From: Paeniglutamicibacter cryotolerans
Lineage (GTDB): Bacteria; Actinomycetota; Actinomycetes; Actinomycetales; Micrococcaceae
Length of the DNA stretch: 64,000 bases
NCBI RefSeq assembly: GCF_014190875.1
Contig: NZ_JACHVS010000001.1
Location: forward strand, 1,364,001-1,428,000
Direction: 5' to 3'
Shown here: positions 54,339 to 62,892 of the stretch, piece by piece
How positions within the stretch are numbered: the stretch's first letter is position 1
How the letters are laid out: each line of letters starts with the position of its first letter
Notes under the pieces: generated by a model
What the model was told of the DNA's origin: nothing
Seen by the model: only the letters and a program-made list of their open reading frames with translations
Database searches by the model: none
Position numbers and translations under genes: made by a program

Positions 54339-55211
54339 ATGGGTGTGGAAGATCGCCGGGTCGCCGTGGTCGTCGAAGACGATGAGGACATCCGCGGGCT
54401 CCTGGAAGCGGTTTTGCAGCAATCGGGGTTCCTCGTCCACTGTGCATCCGGTGGCGCAAGCGGCGTCGACATGGTCCTCACGCACCAGCCTGAGCTGGTC
54501 ACCCTCGACCTCGGCCTTCCGGATATCGATGGTTTCGAGGTGGCCCGGCGCATCCGCGGCATATCGGATGCCCACGTGCTGATGCTGACGGCGCGCGCCG
54601 AGGAGATCGACATGGTGCTCGGGCTTGAATCCGGCGCCGATGACTACATGACCAAGCCGTTCCGCCCACGTGAGCTTCGAGCCCGGGTGGAAGCGATCAT
54701 GCGCCGGCGCCATGGTGCTCTCAAGCGCGAGCAGGCTCCCGAGCCGGCCCCGCCGCTGGACGGGCAGCCCGACGTGCCCACTAATCCGGCGGAGGCGCCC
54801 GGATCCGCGGTGGAGCCGCTGCTGGAACTCAACGGCCTGTGCCTGGCCGTCCACTCGCATTCGGTAATGGTCGACGGGGCCGAGGTCGGCCTGACCCCCA
54901 CCGAGTTCCTGCTGTTGAAGACGCTGCTCTCCGGCGGCCGGCGGGTGCACGCGAAGGCCGATCTGGTGCGCAGGCTGCGTGATGAGGACATGGACGCGGG
55001 AACATACGTGTCAGCGTCCGATGGCCGTGCCGTGGAGGTGCATTTGGGAAACCTGCGCCGCAAGCTGGGCGACAGCGCCCACGATCCGCGCTGGATCGAA
55101 ACGGTGCGTGGGATCGGCTACCGTGCGGCGGCACGGCGCCAGACCCTCCGCACCTGCGGACCTAGGACGGAGTCGGCCACACGCCGGACAGGAACCGTTT
55201 CAGGTCCCTGA
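54339..55211 (+). CDS. OmpR/PhoB-type response regulator
   Basis: A 290-residue regulator. The receiver domain has VVVEDDEDI, the phosphoacceptor D57 in VTLDLGLPDIDGF and the Lys of YMTKPFRP. A Pro/Ala-rich linker of about 35 residues leads to a winged-helix Trans_reg_C domain with LTPTEFLLLKTLLSGGRRV and VHLGNLRRKLG, ending in WIETVRGIGYR. ATG at 54339 has GGGAG seven bases before it. A tail-to-tail Hpt-like gene and a sensor kinase follow, so they probably form one signalling set. Its 3' end overlaps the Hpt gene by 50 bases on opposite strands. Confidence 0.92.
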   Translation: MGVEDRRVAVVVEDDEDIRGLLEAVLQQSGFLVHCASGGASGVDMVLTHQPELVTLDLGLPDIDGFEVARRIRGISDAHVLMLTARAEEIDMVLGLESGADDYMTKPFRPRELRARVEAIMRRRHGALKREQAPEPAPPLDGQPDVPTNPAEAPGSAVEPLLELNGLCLAVHSHSVMVDGAEVGLTPTEFLLLKTLLSGGRRVHAKADLVRRLRDEDMDAGTYVSASDGRAVEVHLGNLRRKLGDSAHDPRWIETVRGIGYRAAARRQTLRTCGPRTESATRRTGTVSGP

Positions 55212-55545
55212 CGGTGCGTGGCCCGATCTCCCTGACCTGTTCCAGCAGTGCAAGCTGTTCGGCTGGATCATCGTGCGCGAAGGCCAGGTGCAGGGCGGTG
55301 GCGACGGCGCCGAGCCGCAGGGCACCGCTCATGCAGGCGCTGGACTTCAGCGATAGCGCGGCATCCAAGCCCGCATCCCCGTCGTGATCGCGGATGGCCG
55401 CCTCGAGCTTGCAGATGCGCGCGGGCAGCATGGAGATGAAGCGGCATAGGAAAAGATTTGTCGTTTCGGTTCCGACGTTGACCATCAGGGTGTGCACGGT
55501 TCCCGAACACACCAGCTGCTGGCCCGGGGCGAAGACGACTGACAT
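55162..55545 (-). CDS. Hpt-like protein lacking the phosphorylatable His
   Basis: A 127-residue protein whose residues about 30-120 resemble an Hpt four-helix domain. The expected motif AAHSLKSSA appears as AALSLKSSA, so Leu64 replaces the His that carries the phosphate. Flanking features (the GAL turn after KSSACMSGA and the downstream leucine-rich helix) are kept. It may therefore bind the kinase or regulator without relaying phosphate. It lies between the regulator and the sensor kinase, reads with the kinase strand, and overlaps the regulator's 3' end. The Hpt assignment is from pattern recognition only. Confidence 0.65.
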   Translation of the reverse strand: MSVVFAPGQQLVCSGTVHTLMVNVGTETTNLFLCRFISMLPARICKLEAAIRDHDGDAGLDAALSLKSSACMSGALRLGAVATALHLAFAHDDPAEQLALLEQVREIGPRTVRDLKRFLSGVWPTPS

Positions 55546-55870
55546 GAGTTCCAGTATTGGTGCCGATGCTCAGCATCCGCCCCACGGTTTGCGCAAGATC
55601 TGCTCAAGTTTGCCGTGGGATCTTGGGTAAACCTTGTGGCAATGTTTGCGTCGCCCGATGTCGGAACTTGATCCGGTGCGACCACACTAGTGGAGTAGCA
55701 ACAACGGAATTCCGCTGATGGCGGTCGCCGGAAGTCGCAGGGTTCTTGGGGGATCCAGCGGCTTGGCCGGTGTGCAGCTGGTCGTTACAGCTTGAGGGTT
55801 GTGGCGGCCATTGCCAGGTGTTTAAGCGGCGAGTCCGAGGCCATCGACCGGCTTCCCGGCCCATTGGCTG
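55546..55870. other. Gap between Hpt-like gene and sensor kinase
   Basis: 325 bases with no gene I can support. The part next to 55546 should carry the Hpt promoter. The part next to 55871 is kinase 3' flank. No strong hairpin was found. Confidence 0.5.
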
Positions 55871-57556
55871 CTATGCGGGAACCGTTAGCTCGGCCGAGCG
55901 CAGCGGCAGGTGCACGGTAAAGGTGCTGCCTACGCCGGGGGCGCTGGCGACCTCGATCTGCCCGTGGTGGGCGGCCACCAGCTCCCGGGTGATTGACAGC
56001 CCCAGGCCCGCCCCGGGAACCGCGGCCCGGCGCGCAGAGTCGGTCCGGTAGAACCGGGTGAAAAGCAGGGCCAGTTCGTCCGGGTTCATGCCCCGGCCGG
56101 TATCCCGAACCCGCAGCACCGCCTGCTCCGGGCCTGCCTCCAAGCTCACCGTCACCGTCCCGCCGGAACAGGTGTATTTCAGCGCGTTGGAGATCAGGTT
56201 GTCGGCGATCTGGGCCACGCGCAGTGGATCCGCCAGCGCCACCAGCATGGCGGGCAGCTCGGACACCAGCTCGATGCCGGCCACGGCGGCATGCGGCCTG
56301 GCCGATTCGATGCTCGCCAGGACCGTCTCGGAGAGGTCCATGTCGGTGAACCGGATTTCCCGGAGGACCGATGCGGAGGTAAGCAGGTCGTTGACCAGGT
56401 GCAGTAGCCGGTTCGAGTTCCGGGTGGCCACCGCCAGGTGCCCGGCGGCTGCGGCGGGAAGTTCCGGGTCATCGGCAACCAGCTCGAGGTAGCCGATGAT
56501 CGATGTCAGCGGCGTGCGCAGTTCGTGGCTCACGCTGGAGAGGAACGCGTCCTTGGTATTGAGCGCATCCATCACGTCGCTCACGTCGTTGAAGATCACC
56601 ACGGAGCCGGAATGCTCGCCCTGTGAGTCGCGCAAGCTGCGGGCCGAGGCGTTGAAGGCCCGCTGCCGGCCCGTTTCCCCGGCCCAGAACAGCTGGTTGG
56701 AGAATTCCTGGCCCAGGATGGCCCGGCGCACGGGCCGCTGATCCGCGGGCAGCGGATCCGGCAGCGGGCGCCCGGCTTCGTCGCTGCCGAACAACAGCAT
56801 CTGGGCCTCCGTCGGATCCGGGTTGTCCTGCGGGATGCCCGAGCGGTGCTGTTGTCGCTGGAGCTCGTTCATCAGCATGTCGTTCCCGTCGCGGTCCACC
56901 ACCACAACGCCGACGCTGACCGCGTTGAGCACCGCATCGAGCAGTGCGGCCTGCTGCCGGCTGGAGTCCAGCGCGGCACCCAGTTCACGGTCCTTGGACA
57001 TGCGGCCGGCCTCGATCAGGACCGTTGTCACGGCCAGGGCGAAGATGACGATGGGTATCATCATCGGCCGCATGAGGTTGATGGGGGTGAGTCCCCGGCC
57101 CGAGTGCCAGACCTGCAGCCAGATGGCGGCCAGCGGGAACACCAGGGCTATGGCCAGCGTGGTCCGGGGAAAATATCCGGACCACGCAAGCCAGAAGACG
57201 GGGAAGGCTAGGAAGAGCGACATCCCGTTGAGCACGCCGAAGGTGCCGATCCCGATCAGCATGACGGCGAACAGGTTCAACGCCGGTAGCACCAGGTGCC
57301 AGCGCGGATCCCTCAATTCCCCCCCCCACGGCACCACCCAAGACAGCACGGTGATGGCGGCGACCGATGCGACGCCGGAGGCGAAGAACGGGTCCTTGAA
57401 CAAGCGATCCGGGTCTACGGCCAGGGCCAGCAGGCAGCTCAGCAGCGTGGCCAGCGTGAGTGGAAGCTGCGAGAGTACCACCTTCTTGCGTAGCGAGAAG
57501 TGGTGAATCGGGCGAGTGCGAACCAGATTCCTGACCCTGCTCAGCAGCTGTGACAT
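55871..57556 (-). CDS. Membrane sensor histidine kinase with PAS-like domain
   Basis: A 561-residue kinase. About six hydrophobic segments lie between residues 24 and 182, then a PAS-like region (about 205-330, LDAVLNAVSVGVVVVDRDGN). HisKA has the phosphoacceptor H344 in SSVSHELRTPL, and the ATPase domain shows ADNLISNALKYT, RDTGRGM and GAGLGLSI. ATG at 57556 precedes SQLLSRVRN. Longer frames run upstream through a leader rich in Pro and Arg. It is the likely partner of the response regulator, with signal input through the membrane part or a redox/ligand PAS. The signal is unknown. Confidence 0.93.
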   Translation of the reverse strand: MSQLLSRVRNLVRTRPIHHFSLRKKVVLSQLPLTLATLLSCLLALAVDPDRLFKDPFFASGVASVAAITVLSWVVPWGGELRDPRWHLVLPALNLFAVMLIGIGTFGVLNGMSLFLAFPVFWLAWSGYFPRTTLAIALVFPLAAIWLQVWHSGRGLTPINLMRPMMIPIVIFALAVTTVLIEAGRMSKDRELGAALDSSRQQAALLDAVLNAVSVGVVVVDRDGNDMLMNELQRQQHRSGIPQDNPDPTEAQMLLFGSDEAGRPLPDPLPADQRPVRRAILGQEFSNQLFWAGETGRQRAFNASARSLRDSQGEHSGSVVIFNDVSDVMDALNTKDAFLSSVSHELRTPLTSIIGYLELVADDPELPAAAAGHLAVATRNSNRLLHLVNDLLTSASVLREIRFTDMDLSETVLASIESARPHAAVAGIELVSELPAMLVALADPLRVAQIADNLISNALKYTCSGGTVTVSLEAGPEQAVLRVRDTGRGMNPDELALLFTRFYRTDSARRAAVPGAGLGLSITRELVAAHHGQIEVASAPGVGSTFTVHLPLRSAELTVPA

Positions 57557-57735
57557 GCGTGGGATCCACCTTGGAGATTGAATGAGGGGGGCTGGAACTG
57601 CCCGGTTCCAAGTTCTTCGATTGTACGTGTGCTGGGCTGGGGGGACGCAGTGTGGTGAACTGGTACCGCCTCGGCACGCCGCCGGCGCCAAGCCCGGAAG
57701 CGTCACCAACTGCATCTGAAAGGTCGGCCTGATCC

Positions 57736-58215
57736 ATGGGAAACCTGCTCGCAACGGAGATCACCTTCAACGACGGAAGCGTTTCGACGCTCGAGCAGTT
57801 CGCTGGAAAGGTCCTGCTAGTGGTCAATGTGGCGTCTGAATGCGGGTTCACCCAGCAGTATGCGGGGCTTCAGGAGCTTCATGAGACCTACCGGGACAGC
57901 GGCCTGGAGATCCTCGGGGTGCCCTGCAACCAGTTCGGCGGCCAGGAGCCTGGTACAGATGCCGAGATCGCTGCCTTCTGCTCCTCGACGTTCGCTGTCA
58001 GCTTCCCACTGACCGCCAAGACCGATGTCAACGGCGAAAACGCCCATCCGCTGTACCGCCAGCTGACCGCCTACCCTTCGGGCGAGGTGCGCGATGTGAA
58101 ATGGAACTTCGAGAAGTTCCTGGTCAACCGCGACGGGCAGATCGTCGGTCGGTTCGGTTCGGCCGTCGAGCCGCTCTCCGAGGAGCTCGACGCGGCGGTG
58201 CGGGCAGCCCTGTGA
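57736..58215 (+). CDS. Glutathione-peroxidase-family thiol peroxidase
   Basis: A 159-residue peroxidase. The peroxidatic Cys is C36 in NVASECGFTQQY, and the Gln and Trp of the catalytic tetrad are in CNQFGGQEPG and KWNFEKFLVN. Actinobacteria lack glutathione, so thioredoxin or mycothiol-linked reductants are more likely donors (family knowledge). The gene is divergent from the sensor kinase, with 179 bases between them. That spacing allows, but does not show, shared control. Confidence 0.93.
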   Translation: MGNLLATEITFNDGSVSTLEQFAGKVLLVVNVASECGFTQQYAGLQELHETYRDSGLEILGVPCNQFGGQEPGTDAEIAAFCSSTFAVSFPLTAKTDVNGENAHPLYRQLTAYPSGEVRDVKWNFEKFLVNRDGQIVGRFGSAVEPLSEELDAAVRAAL

Positions 58216-58243
58216 CGCCGGTGGCCCGCACTGCCGCCACCGG

Positions 58244-59125
58244 TCAGCCCAGCAGCGATCGCCAGTGGCGCAGGAAGGCCAGCCCGGCATCGTCATGGAT
58301 GGTGGATTCCGGTTCGCCCAGTGTTGCGGCCGTCAGAATCGGGTAGGCCTTGGCCGGGACCCCGTCCGCCGGGCGCACATCGACATGGCTGACCTCATGC
58401 CCGTGGTGGTGCAGCCAGTCGGCCATGGCGTAATCGGTGCGTGAATCTCCGACGGTGTACCAGGCAGCGGGCAGGATCCCGTCGGCGGCAAGCAGCTCAC
58501 AGGCCCTGGCGGCTCCGAGGTCCTTGCCGAGCCGCACCGATTCGATGTCGGTGGAGATGATGGTCGGGTCCACCCGGTAGTTGATGGCGTCGTCGCCGTC
58601 CGGATGGTGCGCGTCGAGCCTGGCGGCACCGAGCCCGTGCCGGGCCATGGCAGCGAGCGCATCGGCGTCGAAGTGCTGTTGCTCGGCCCGGTAATCGAGG
58701 TTGGACACGTCGATGTGCTGTTCCACCGAGACCATGGAGCGCTTCGTCTCGTCGAAGAACATGTGTGCGCAGTAGTGCTCGGCGACCAGCTGGCGGATGT
58801 CGGCTGCATACGCGGAGGGTACCGACAGCTCATGGTCGATGTGCACCATGCCGGGCCCGTCGGCGGTGAAACTGAACCAGGTGGCTCCCTTTTCACAGAT
58901 GGCATGGATGCACAGGCCCGCCAGCATGCCAGCGGCGATCATCTGGTCCATGACCTGCTGCTTGATGAAGTCGTCAGAGCGCCCGGTGTTGAAGATGACG
59001 GGGATCCCGGCTACCGCCAGTTCCAGCAGCAGCCCGATGATCTCGGGCTTCACGTCGCGGGTGACGGGGCTCGCGATGGGCCCGTCGACGTCGAGGAGCA
59101 GGGCAAAGGCGGGGGTGGCGGTCAT
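58244..59125 (-). CDS. HAD-superfamily hydrolase
   Basis: A 293-residue phosphatase-like protein. The nucleophile motif is LLLDVDGPIAS, the Thr/Ser motif is PVIFNTGRSDDF, a large cap domain fills residues about 85-200 and the closing motif is YTVGDSRTDYAMA. The Cof-like or sugar-phosphate phosphatase groups fit best, and the substrate is unknown. It is convergent with the peroxidase gene. Confidence 0.82.
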   Translation of the reverse strand: MTATPAFALLLDVDGPIASPVTRDVKPEIIGLLLELAVAGIPVIFNTGRSDDFIKQQVMDQMIAAGMLAGLCIHAICEKGATWFSFTADGPGMVHIDHELSVPSAYAADIRQLVAEHYCAHMFFDETKRSMVSVEQHIDVSNLDYRAEQQHFDADALAAMARHGLGAARLDAHHPDGDDAINYRVDPTIISTDIESVRLGKDLGAARACELLAADGILPAAWYTVGDSRTDYAMADWLHHHGHEVSHVDVRPADGVPAKAYPILTAATLGEPESTIHDDAGLAFLRHWRSLLG

Positions 59126-59181
59126 GCATCAATGATCCCAGCTTTCGCAGCGCAAGTGGTTCCCGGTGGCGGGCCTGGTGC

Positions 59182-60204
59182 CTAGCGCGCCAGCTGCGGG
59201 TAGTGGATCCGGGCGGTTTCCGGGTGGGCCCGCAACCAGCCCTTGAGCACGTTCGCCCCGTAGGAGGAGAGCATCGGGTTGGTCGGGTCCTCGGAGACGC
59301 CGCGGGCCTCGGCCGCCAGCTCGTCGGATAGCGGGATCGGTGCGATCACGGCATCGAGCCGCGGAGAGTAGAAGAATGGAACCGAGTAGCGGTCAACGCC
59401 GGGCGCCGGGGCCGTGACCCGGTGGATGGTGGCCATCAGGTAGCCGTTGGTGGCCACCTCGAGCATCTCGCCGAGGTTCACCACCAGGGCGCCGGGAATC
59501 GGATCGACCTGGATCCAGGCTTCCTGACCGTAGGGTTGGACCTCCAGCCCGCCCACAGCGTCCTGCAGCAGCAGGGTGATGAAGCCGTAGTCGGCGTGCG
59601 CTCCGACGCCCTGGGTCCCGGCCTCCGGGACCTGCCCGCCGACGTAATGCACCAGTTTGCCCATCCATGCCGGGACATCGGCGAACGGTTCGTCGAAGTA
59701 GTGCTCGTCGAACCCCAGCCCGACGGCCAGCGCGGAGAGCAGTTCCCGACCGACCGCATTCATCAGTGAAGCCCAGTCCATGGCGGCATGCGCGAGCGCG
59801 GGATAGCCGGCCGGCCACTGGTTGGGTCCCTGAAGCCCCAAGTACGGGCGGTCTGCCGGTACCTCGGCCAGTGCCGCGCGCTCGGGACCGAAGTCGATCT
59901 GCTCGCGCGAATCGGCCCGGCCGCGGGTGATTTCCTTGCCCAGCCGCGTGTACCCGCGGAATTGGGCCGACGTCCTGTTGTCCAGCTCCAGCCGTTCGGC
60001 CAGCGGGAGCTCGAAGAAGCCGGCAACGGTGTCCAGCAGGTTCTGCGCCTGCCCGGCCGACGCGCCGAAACCGGTGACTTGGAAGAAGCCGACGTGGTGC
60101 GCCGCGTCGCGCAGCCCGGCGATGAACCGGGGATCGAAGGAGCCGTCGGCGGTGCGCGCCGTGGAGAGGTCCAGGACCGGAACGGAGGTTCGTACTGTGC
60201 TCAT
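59182..60204 (-). CDS. Isopenicillin-N-synthase-like Fe(II)/2-oxoglutarate dioxygenase
   Basis: A 340-residue oxygenase. The N-terminal DIOX_N region has GFFQVTGFG, and the iron ligands are His and Asp in GAHADYGFITLLLQD and the distal His in TIHRVTAP. The 2-oxoglutarate-binding RxS is RYSVPFF. Members hydroxylate or desaturate small molecules, and the substrate here is unknown. The start MSTVRTSVPVLDL is the normal N-terminus. It ends 57 bases before the HAD gene on the same strand and may be co-transcribed. Confidence 0.9.
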   Translation of the reverse strand: MSTVRTSVPVLDLSTARTADGSFDPRFIAGLRDAAHHVGFFQVTGFGASAGQAQNLLDTVAGFFELPLAERLELDNRTSAQFRGYTRLGKEITRGRADSREQIDFGPERAALAEVPADRPYLGLQGPNQWPAGYPALAHAAMDWASLMNAVGRELLSALAVGLGFDEHYFDEPFADVPAWMGKLVHYVGGQVPEAGTQGVGAHADYGFITLLLQDAVGGLEVQPYGQEAWIQVDPIPGALVVNLGEMLEVATNGYLMATIHRVTAPAPGVDRYSVPFFYSPRLDAVIAPIPLSDELAAEARGVSEDPTNPMLSSYGANVLKGWLRAHPETARIHYPQLAR

Positions 60205-60384
60205 GCTTCTAGCGTGCACCCGCCGGGCCCCCACGCAACAGGGGCCGTTACGCCAGGTTCCGTCGCATGACGGCATGCGTCCGGCACCCTTGACACGAGC
60301 GGGCCGGGTGGGTGTGCGGCGGCGCGGAGGAAATACTCCGCACGAATGATCCCACCGGCGTCCGATGTTCCCTAAGCTGGTGCA

Positions 60385-60684
60385 GTGATCTTCAAATCAG
60401 TTGGCGATAAGCGCCCGTACCCGGACCACGGCTACGTCACGCCCAAGGACTGGGCCGCCGTACCGCCGCAGCAGGTTCGGCTCGACGAGTTGGTGACCAC
60501 CAAGAGCACCTTGGACCTTGCGGCGCTGTTGGCGGAGGATTCGACCTTCTTCGGTGACTTGTTCCCGCATGTCGTCCAGTGGCGTGGAAGCAAGTACCTG
60601 GAGGACGGTTTGCACCGGGCGGTGCGCACGGCGCTGCACCAGCGTTCGATCCTGCACGCCAGGGTCTTGGTGCTCGAGGGCTGA
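60385..60684 (+). CDS. Small conserved actinobacterial protein (VapB-antitoxin-like label)
   Basis: A 99-residue protein with a well-conserved style, IFKSVGDKRPYPDHG, then AAVPPQQVRLDELVTTKSTL and LFPHVVQWRGSKYLEDGLHR. Related proteins are often labelled VapB-family antitoxin, but no PIN toxin gene lies next to it, so I treat the function as unknown. GTG at 60385 opens the frame. A LytR_C protein gene starts four bases after its stop, and this pairing suggests a shared transcript. Confidence 0.75.
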   Translation: MIFKSVGDKRPYPDHGYVTPKDWAAVPPQQVRLDELVTTKSTLDLAALLAEDSTFFGDLFPHVVQWRGSKYLEDGLHRAVRTALHQRSILHARVLVLEG

Positions 60685-60688
60685 CGGG

Positions 60689-61372
60689 GTGGCCGGCAGG
60701 GGGACAGATGGCGCCAACGAATGGCGTGGGCACCGGATCGTCACCGAAGATGAGCTGATCCGTGCCCAGCACCGGCTTTCCGATGAGCCGGCCTACCGCC
60801 GGGTCCGGCTGCGCCATGGGATCATTCTGGGTCTGCTGGCGGCCATCCTGGTGGGCGCCCTGCTCGGGGCCTACCTGGTCAAGACCGGGCAGTGGGTGCT
60901 TCCGGATTTGGCGCCGAAGCCTGCAGCTGTGGCACCCACCGCGGTTCCACCCTGTCCGGTACGGAAGTTCGATGCGCTCGAGCCGCGGCAGGTCAGGGTC
61001 AACGTGCTTAACTCGGCTGGCACTCCCGGGCTGGCCGGTGCGACGGCGACGTTGTTGAAGGAACGTGAATTCAGGATCGGGAAGACCGGGAACCTGACGT
61101 TGGATGATCCCGATGTCGTCGCGGTGATCCTCTCCGGCCCCGAGGGATACGCCCAGGCGCTGAGCGTTCAGCGGCAGTTCAAGGGCGCCGTCTTCATGCC
61201 GGATCCACGCAACACCGGAAGCACCGTCGATCTGGTGCTGGGCACCCGGTACAAGCAGATGATCGACCCGGCGCACGTGCAGGCCGGACCCGGAAGGTTG
61301 TCTTGTCAGCTCCCGAAGGGTTCGGCGACGCCGAAACCCTCCGGGACGAAGGCGGCTCCTTCCGGGAAGTAG
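60689..61372 (+). CDS. LytR_C-domain membrane protein
   Basis: A 227-residue protein. It has a cytoplasmic N-terminus of about 43 residues, one membrane helix (GIILGLLAAILVGALLGAYL), then an extracytoplasmic LytR C-terminal domain starting RQVRVNVLNSAGTPGLAGAT. The closing part is Pro/Lys/Ser-rich. LytR_C domains occur in cell-wall glycopolymer proteins, and the role of stand-alone versions is unknown. GTG at 60689 is chosen because it follows GACGGG and precedes the first sensible residues. Confidence 0.82.
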   Translation: MAGRGTDGANEWRGHRIVTEDELIRAQHRLSDEPAYRRVRLRHGIILGLLAAILVGALLGAYLVKTGQWVLPDLAPKPAAVAPTAVPPCPVRKFDALEPRQVRVNVLNSAGTPGLAGATATLLKEREFRIGKTGNLTLDDPDVVAVILSGPEGYAQALSVQRQFKGAVFMPDPRNTGSTVDLVLGTRYKQMIDPAHVQAGPGRLSCQLPKGSATPKPSGTKAAPSGK

Positions 61373-61376
61373 GACG

Positions 61377-62099
61377 CTAGTTGCAGCCCTCGGGCCCGCA
61401 CGCGGCGCCGTCGGCGGAGGCCGGTGCCATCATCTGCAGCGTGGTGCCGCCGATTTCCTCCCAGACCTGGGTCATGGCCTGTTCGAAGACCTCTACCGGT
61501 TGCGCGCCGGAAATCCCGTACTTGCCCTCCAATACGAAGAAGGGGACGCCGCTGATGCCCATCGCACGGGCCTGCTCGATGTCGGCCCGCACGGCGTCGG
61601 CGTACTGGTCCGAGGAGAGGACGGCCTCGACCTCGTCGCCAGGCAGCCCGGCTGCCACTCCGATCTCCGTCAGCGTTGCCGCGTCCCCGGTGTTGAGGCC
61701 CTTCACGAAGTGGGCGGCCAGCAGTGCCTCCTTGACCTGCTCGCCCTTGCCGTGGGCCTTGGCAAGATGCAGCAGGCGGTGTGCGTTGAAGGAGTTGGCA
61801 ACCTTCAGGCCGTCGAAGTCGTAGCGGAGGCCCACCGCCGCGGCCTGCTCGGTGACATGTCCGAGCATCTGCTGGAGCTGCGCCGGGTCCATGCCCTTGG
61901 CCTTGGTGAGGTAGTCCAGTTCGGAGCCCGCATAGTTCTCCGGCAGGGTCGGGTCCAGCTGGTAGCTGTGCCAGGTCACATCGACCTTTTCGGCGAATGG
62001 CAGCGCGTTGAGCGCCGTTTCAAAGCGGCGCTTGCCGATGTAGCACCAGGGGCAGGCAATGTCGGACCAGATATCGATGTTCAGGCGTGTTTCACTCAT
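61377..62099 (-). CDS. DsbA-family oxidoreductase (FrnE-like)
   Basis: A 240-residue protein with the thioredoxin-like active site C16-P-W-C19 near the N-terminus (SDIACPWCYIGKRRF), cis-Pro in ISGVPFFVLE, and an alpha-helical insert. The absence of a signal peptide points to a cytoplasmic FrnE-type disulfide isomerase or 2-hydroxychromene isomerase relative. The tail CGPEGCN adds two cysteines. It is convergent with the LytR_C gene, four bases between stops. Confidence 0.9.
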   Translation of the reverse strand: MSETRLNIDIWSDIACPWCYIGKRRFETALNALPFAEKVDVTWHSYQLDPTLPENYAGSELDYLTKAKGMDPAQLQQMLGHVTEQAAAVGLRYDFDGLKVANSFNAHRLLHLAKAHGKGEQVKEALLAAHFVKGLNTGDAATLTEIGVAAGLPGDEVEAVLSSDQYADAVRADIEQARAMGISGVPFFVLEGKYGISGAQPVEVFEQAMTQVWEEIGGTTLQMMAPASADGAACGPEGCN

Positions 62100-62214
62100 G
62101 AAACGTTCAACAGGCCACCCGGGACGGGTATTCCCGACCGGGGGATAGGATGCAGGTGGCCGCCGTGGCCTTCCGCCCCGGTGTGGCGTGAGAAGCGATG
62201 GGGAGGCTGATCGG

Positions 62215-62871
62215 ATGGCTGCATCTCTGGGCTGGCGCGGTATCGGCTATGCCGGCGGGTTGACCGGAATTGCCGGATTCGTCGACGGTGTGGCGTTCAT
62301 TCACCTGGGCGGATACTTCGTTTCCTTCATGAGCGGAAACTCGACCCGCGCTGCCGCTGATCTGGCCCAGGGATGGATTCCGGAGTGGCTGCTCGCCGTC
62401 GAGCTGGTGGGCTCGTTCGTGCTGGGAGTCATGGTCGGCACCGTTGCCGGCCGGGTGCGGGATACACGGCGCCGGACCGTGGTCCTGTCCACCTCCAGCG
62501 CATTGCTGTTACTGTCGGCGCTCAGTTCACTGCCGCCGGGCGGCGGCACCGTGACGGCGCCGCTGATGGCTGCGGCGATGGGGGCCATGAACGTCACCTA
62601 CACCCGGGGTGGGGAGGTTGCGGTGGGGTTGACCTACATGACAGGAACCCTCGTGAAGATGGGTCAGCACCTGACGACGGCACTGAGCGGTGGATCGCGC
62701 ACGATGTGGATCCCGTATGCAGTACTTTGGTCGATGATCACGCTGGGGGCTCTCGCCGGCGCCTTGACGTACCGCTGGATCGGGCTGGACAGCCTGTGGG
62801 TGGCCTGCGCGGCGTTGGCCGGATGGACGGCGCTGGCAGCCTGCCGGGACCGCCGGGTGCGCCGCGCCTAG
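62215..62871 (+). CDS. DUF1275 (YoaK-type) membrane protein
   Basis: A 218-residue membrane protein with about six hydrophobic segments. The N-terminus GGLTGIAGFVDGVAFIHLGG and YFVSFMSGNSTRAAADLAQG are the family signature. GGGAGG lies eight bases before the ATG at 62215, which favours it over the GTG at 62188. Its function is unknown, although a transporter role is sometimes suggested. Confidence 0.87.
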   Translation: MAASLGWRGIGYAGGLTGIAGFVDGVAFIHLGGYFVSFMSGNSTRAAADLAQGWIPEWLLAVELVGSFVLGVMVGTVAGRVRDTRRRTVVLSTSSALLLLSALSSLPPGGGTVTAPLMAAAMGAMNVTYTRGGEVAVGLTYMTGTLVKMGQHLTTALSGGSRTMWIPYAVLWSMITLGALAGALTYRWIGLDSLWVACAALAGWTALAACRDRRVRRA

Positions 62872-62892
62872 CCGGCGGGCCCAGGCCCCCGG

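Noticed and set aside
60385..60684. Toxin-antitoxin module
   Set aside because: Only an antitoxin-like label applies; the neighbour is a LytR_C membrane protein and not a PIN or other toxin.
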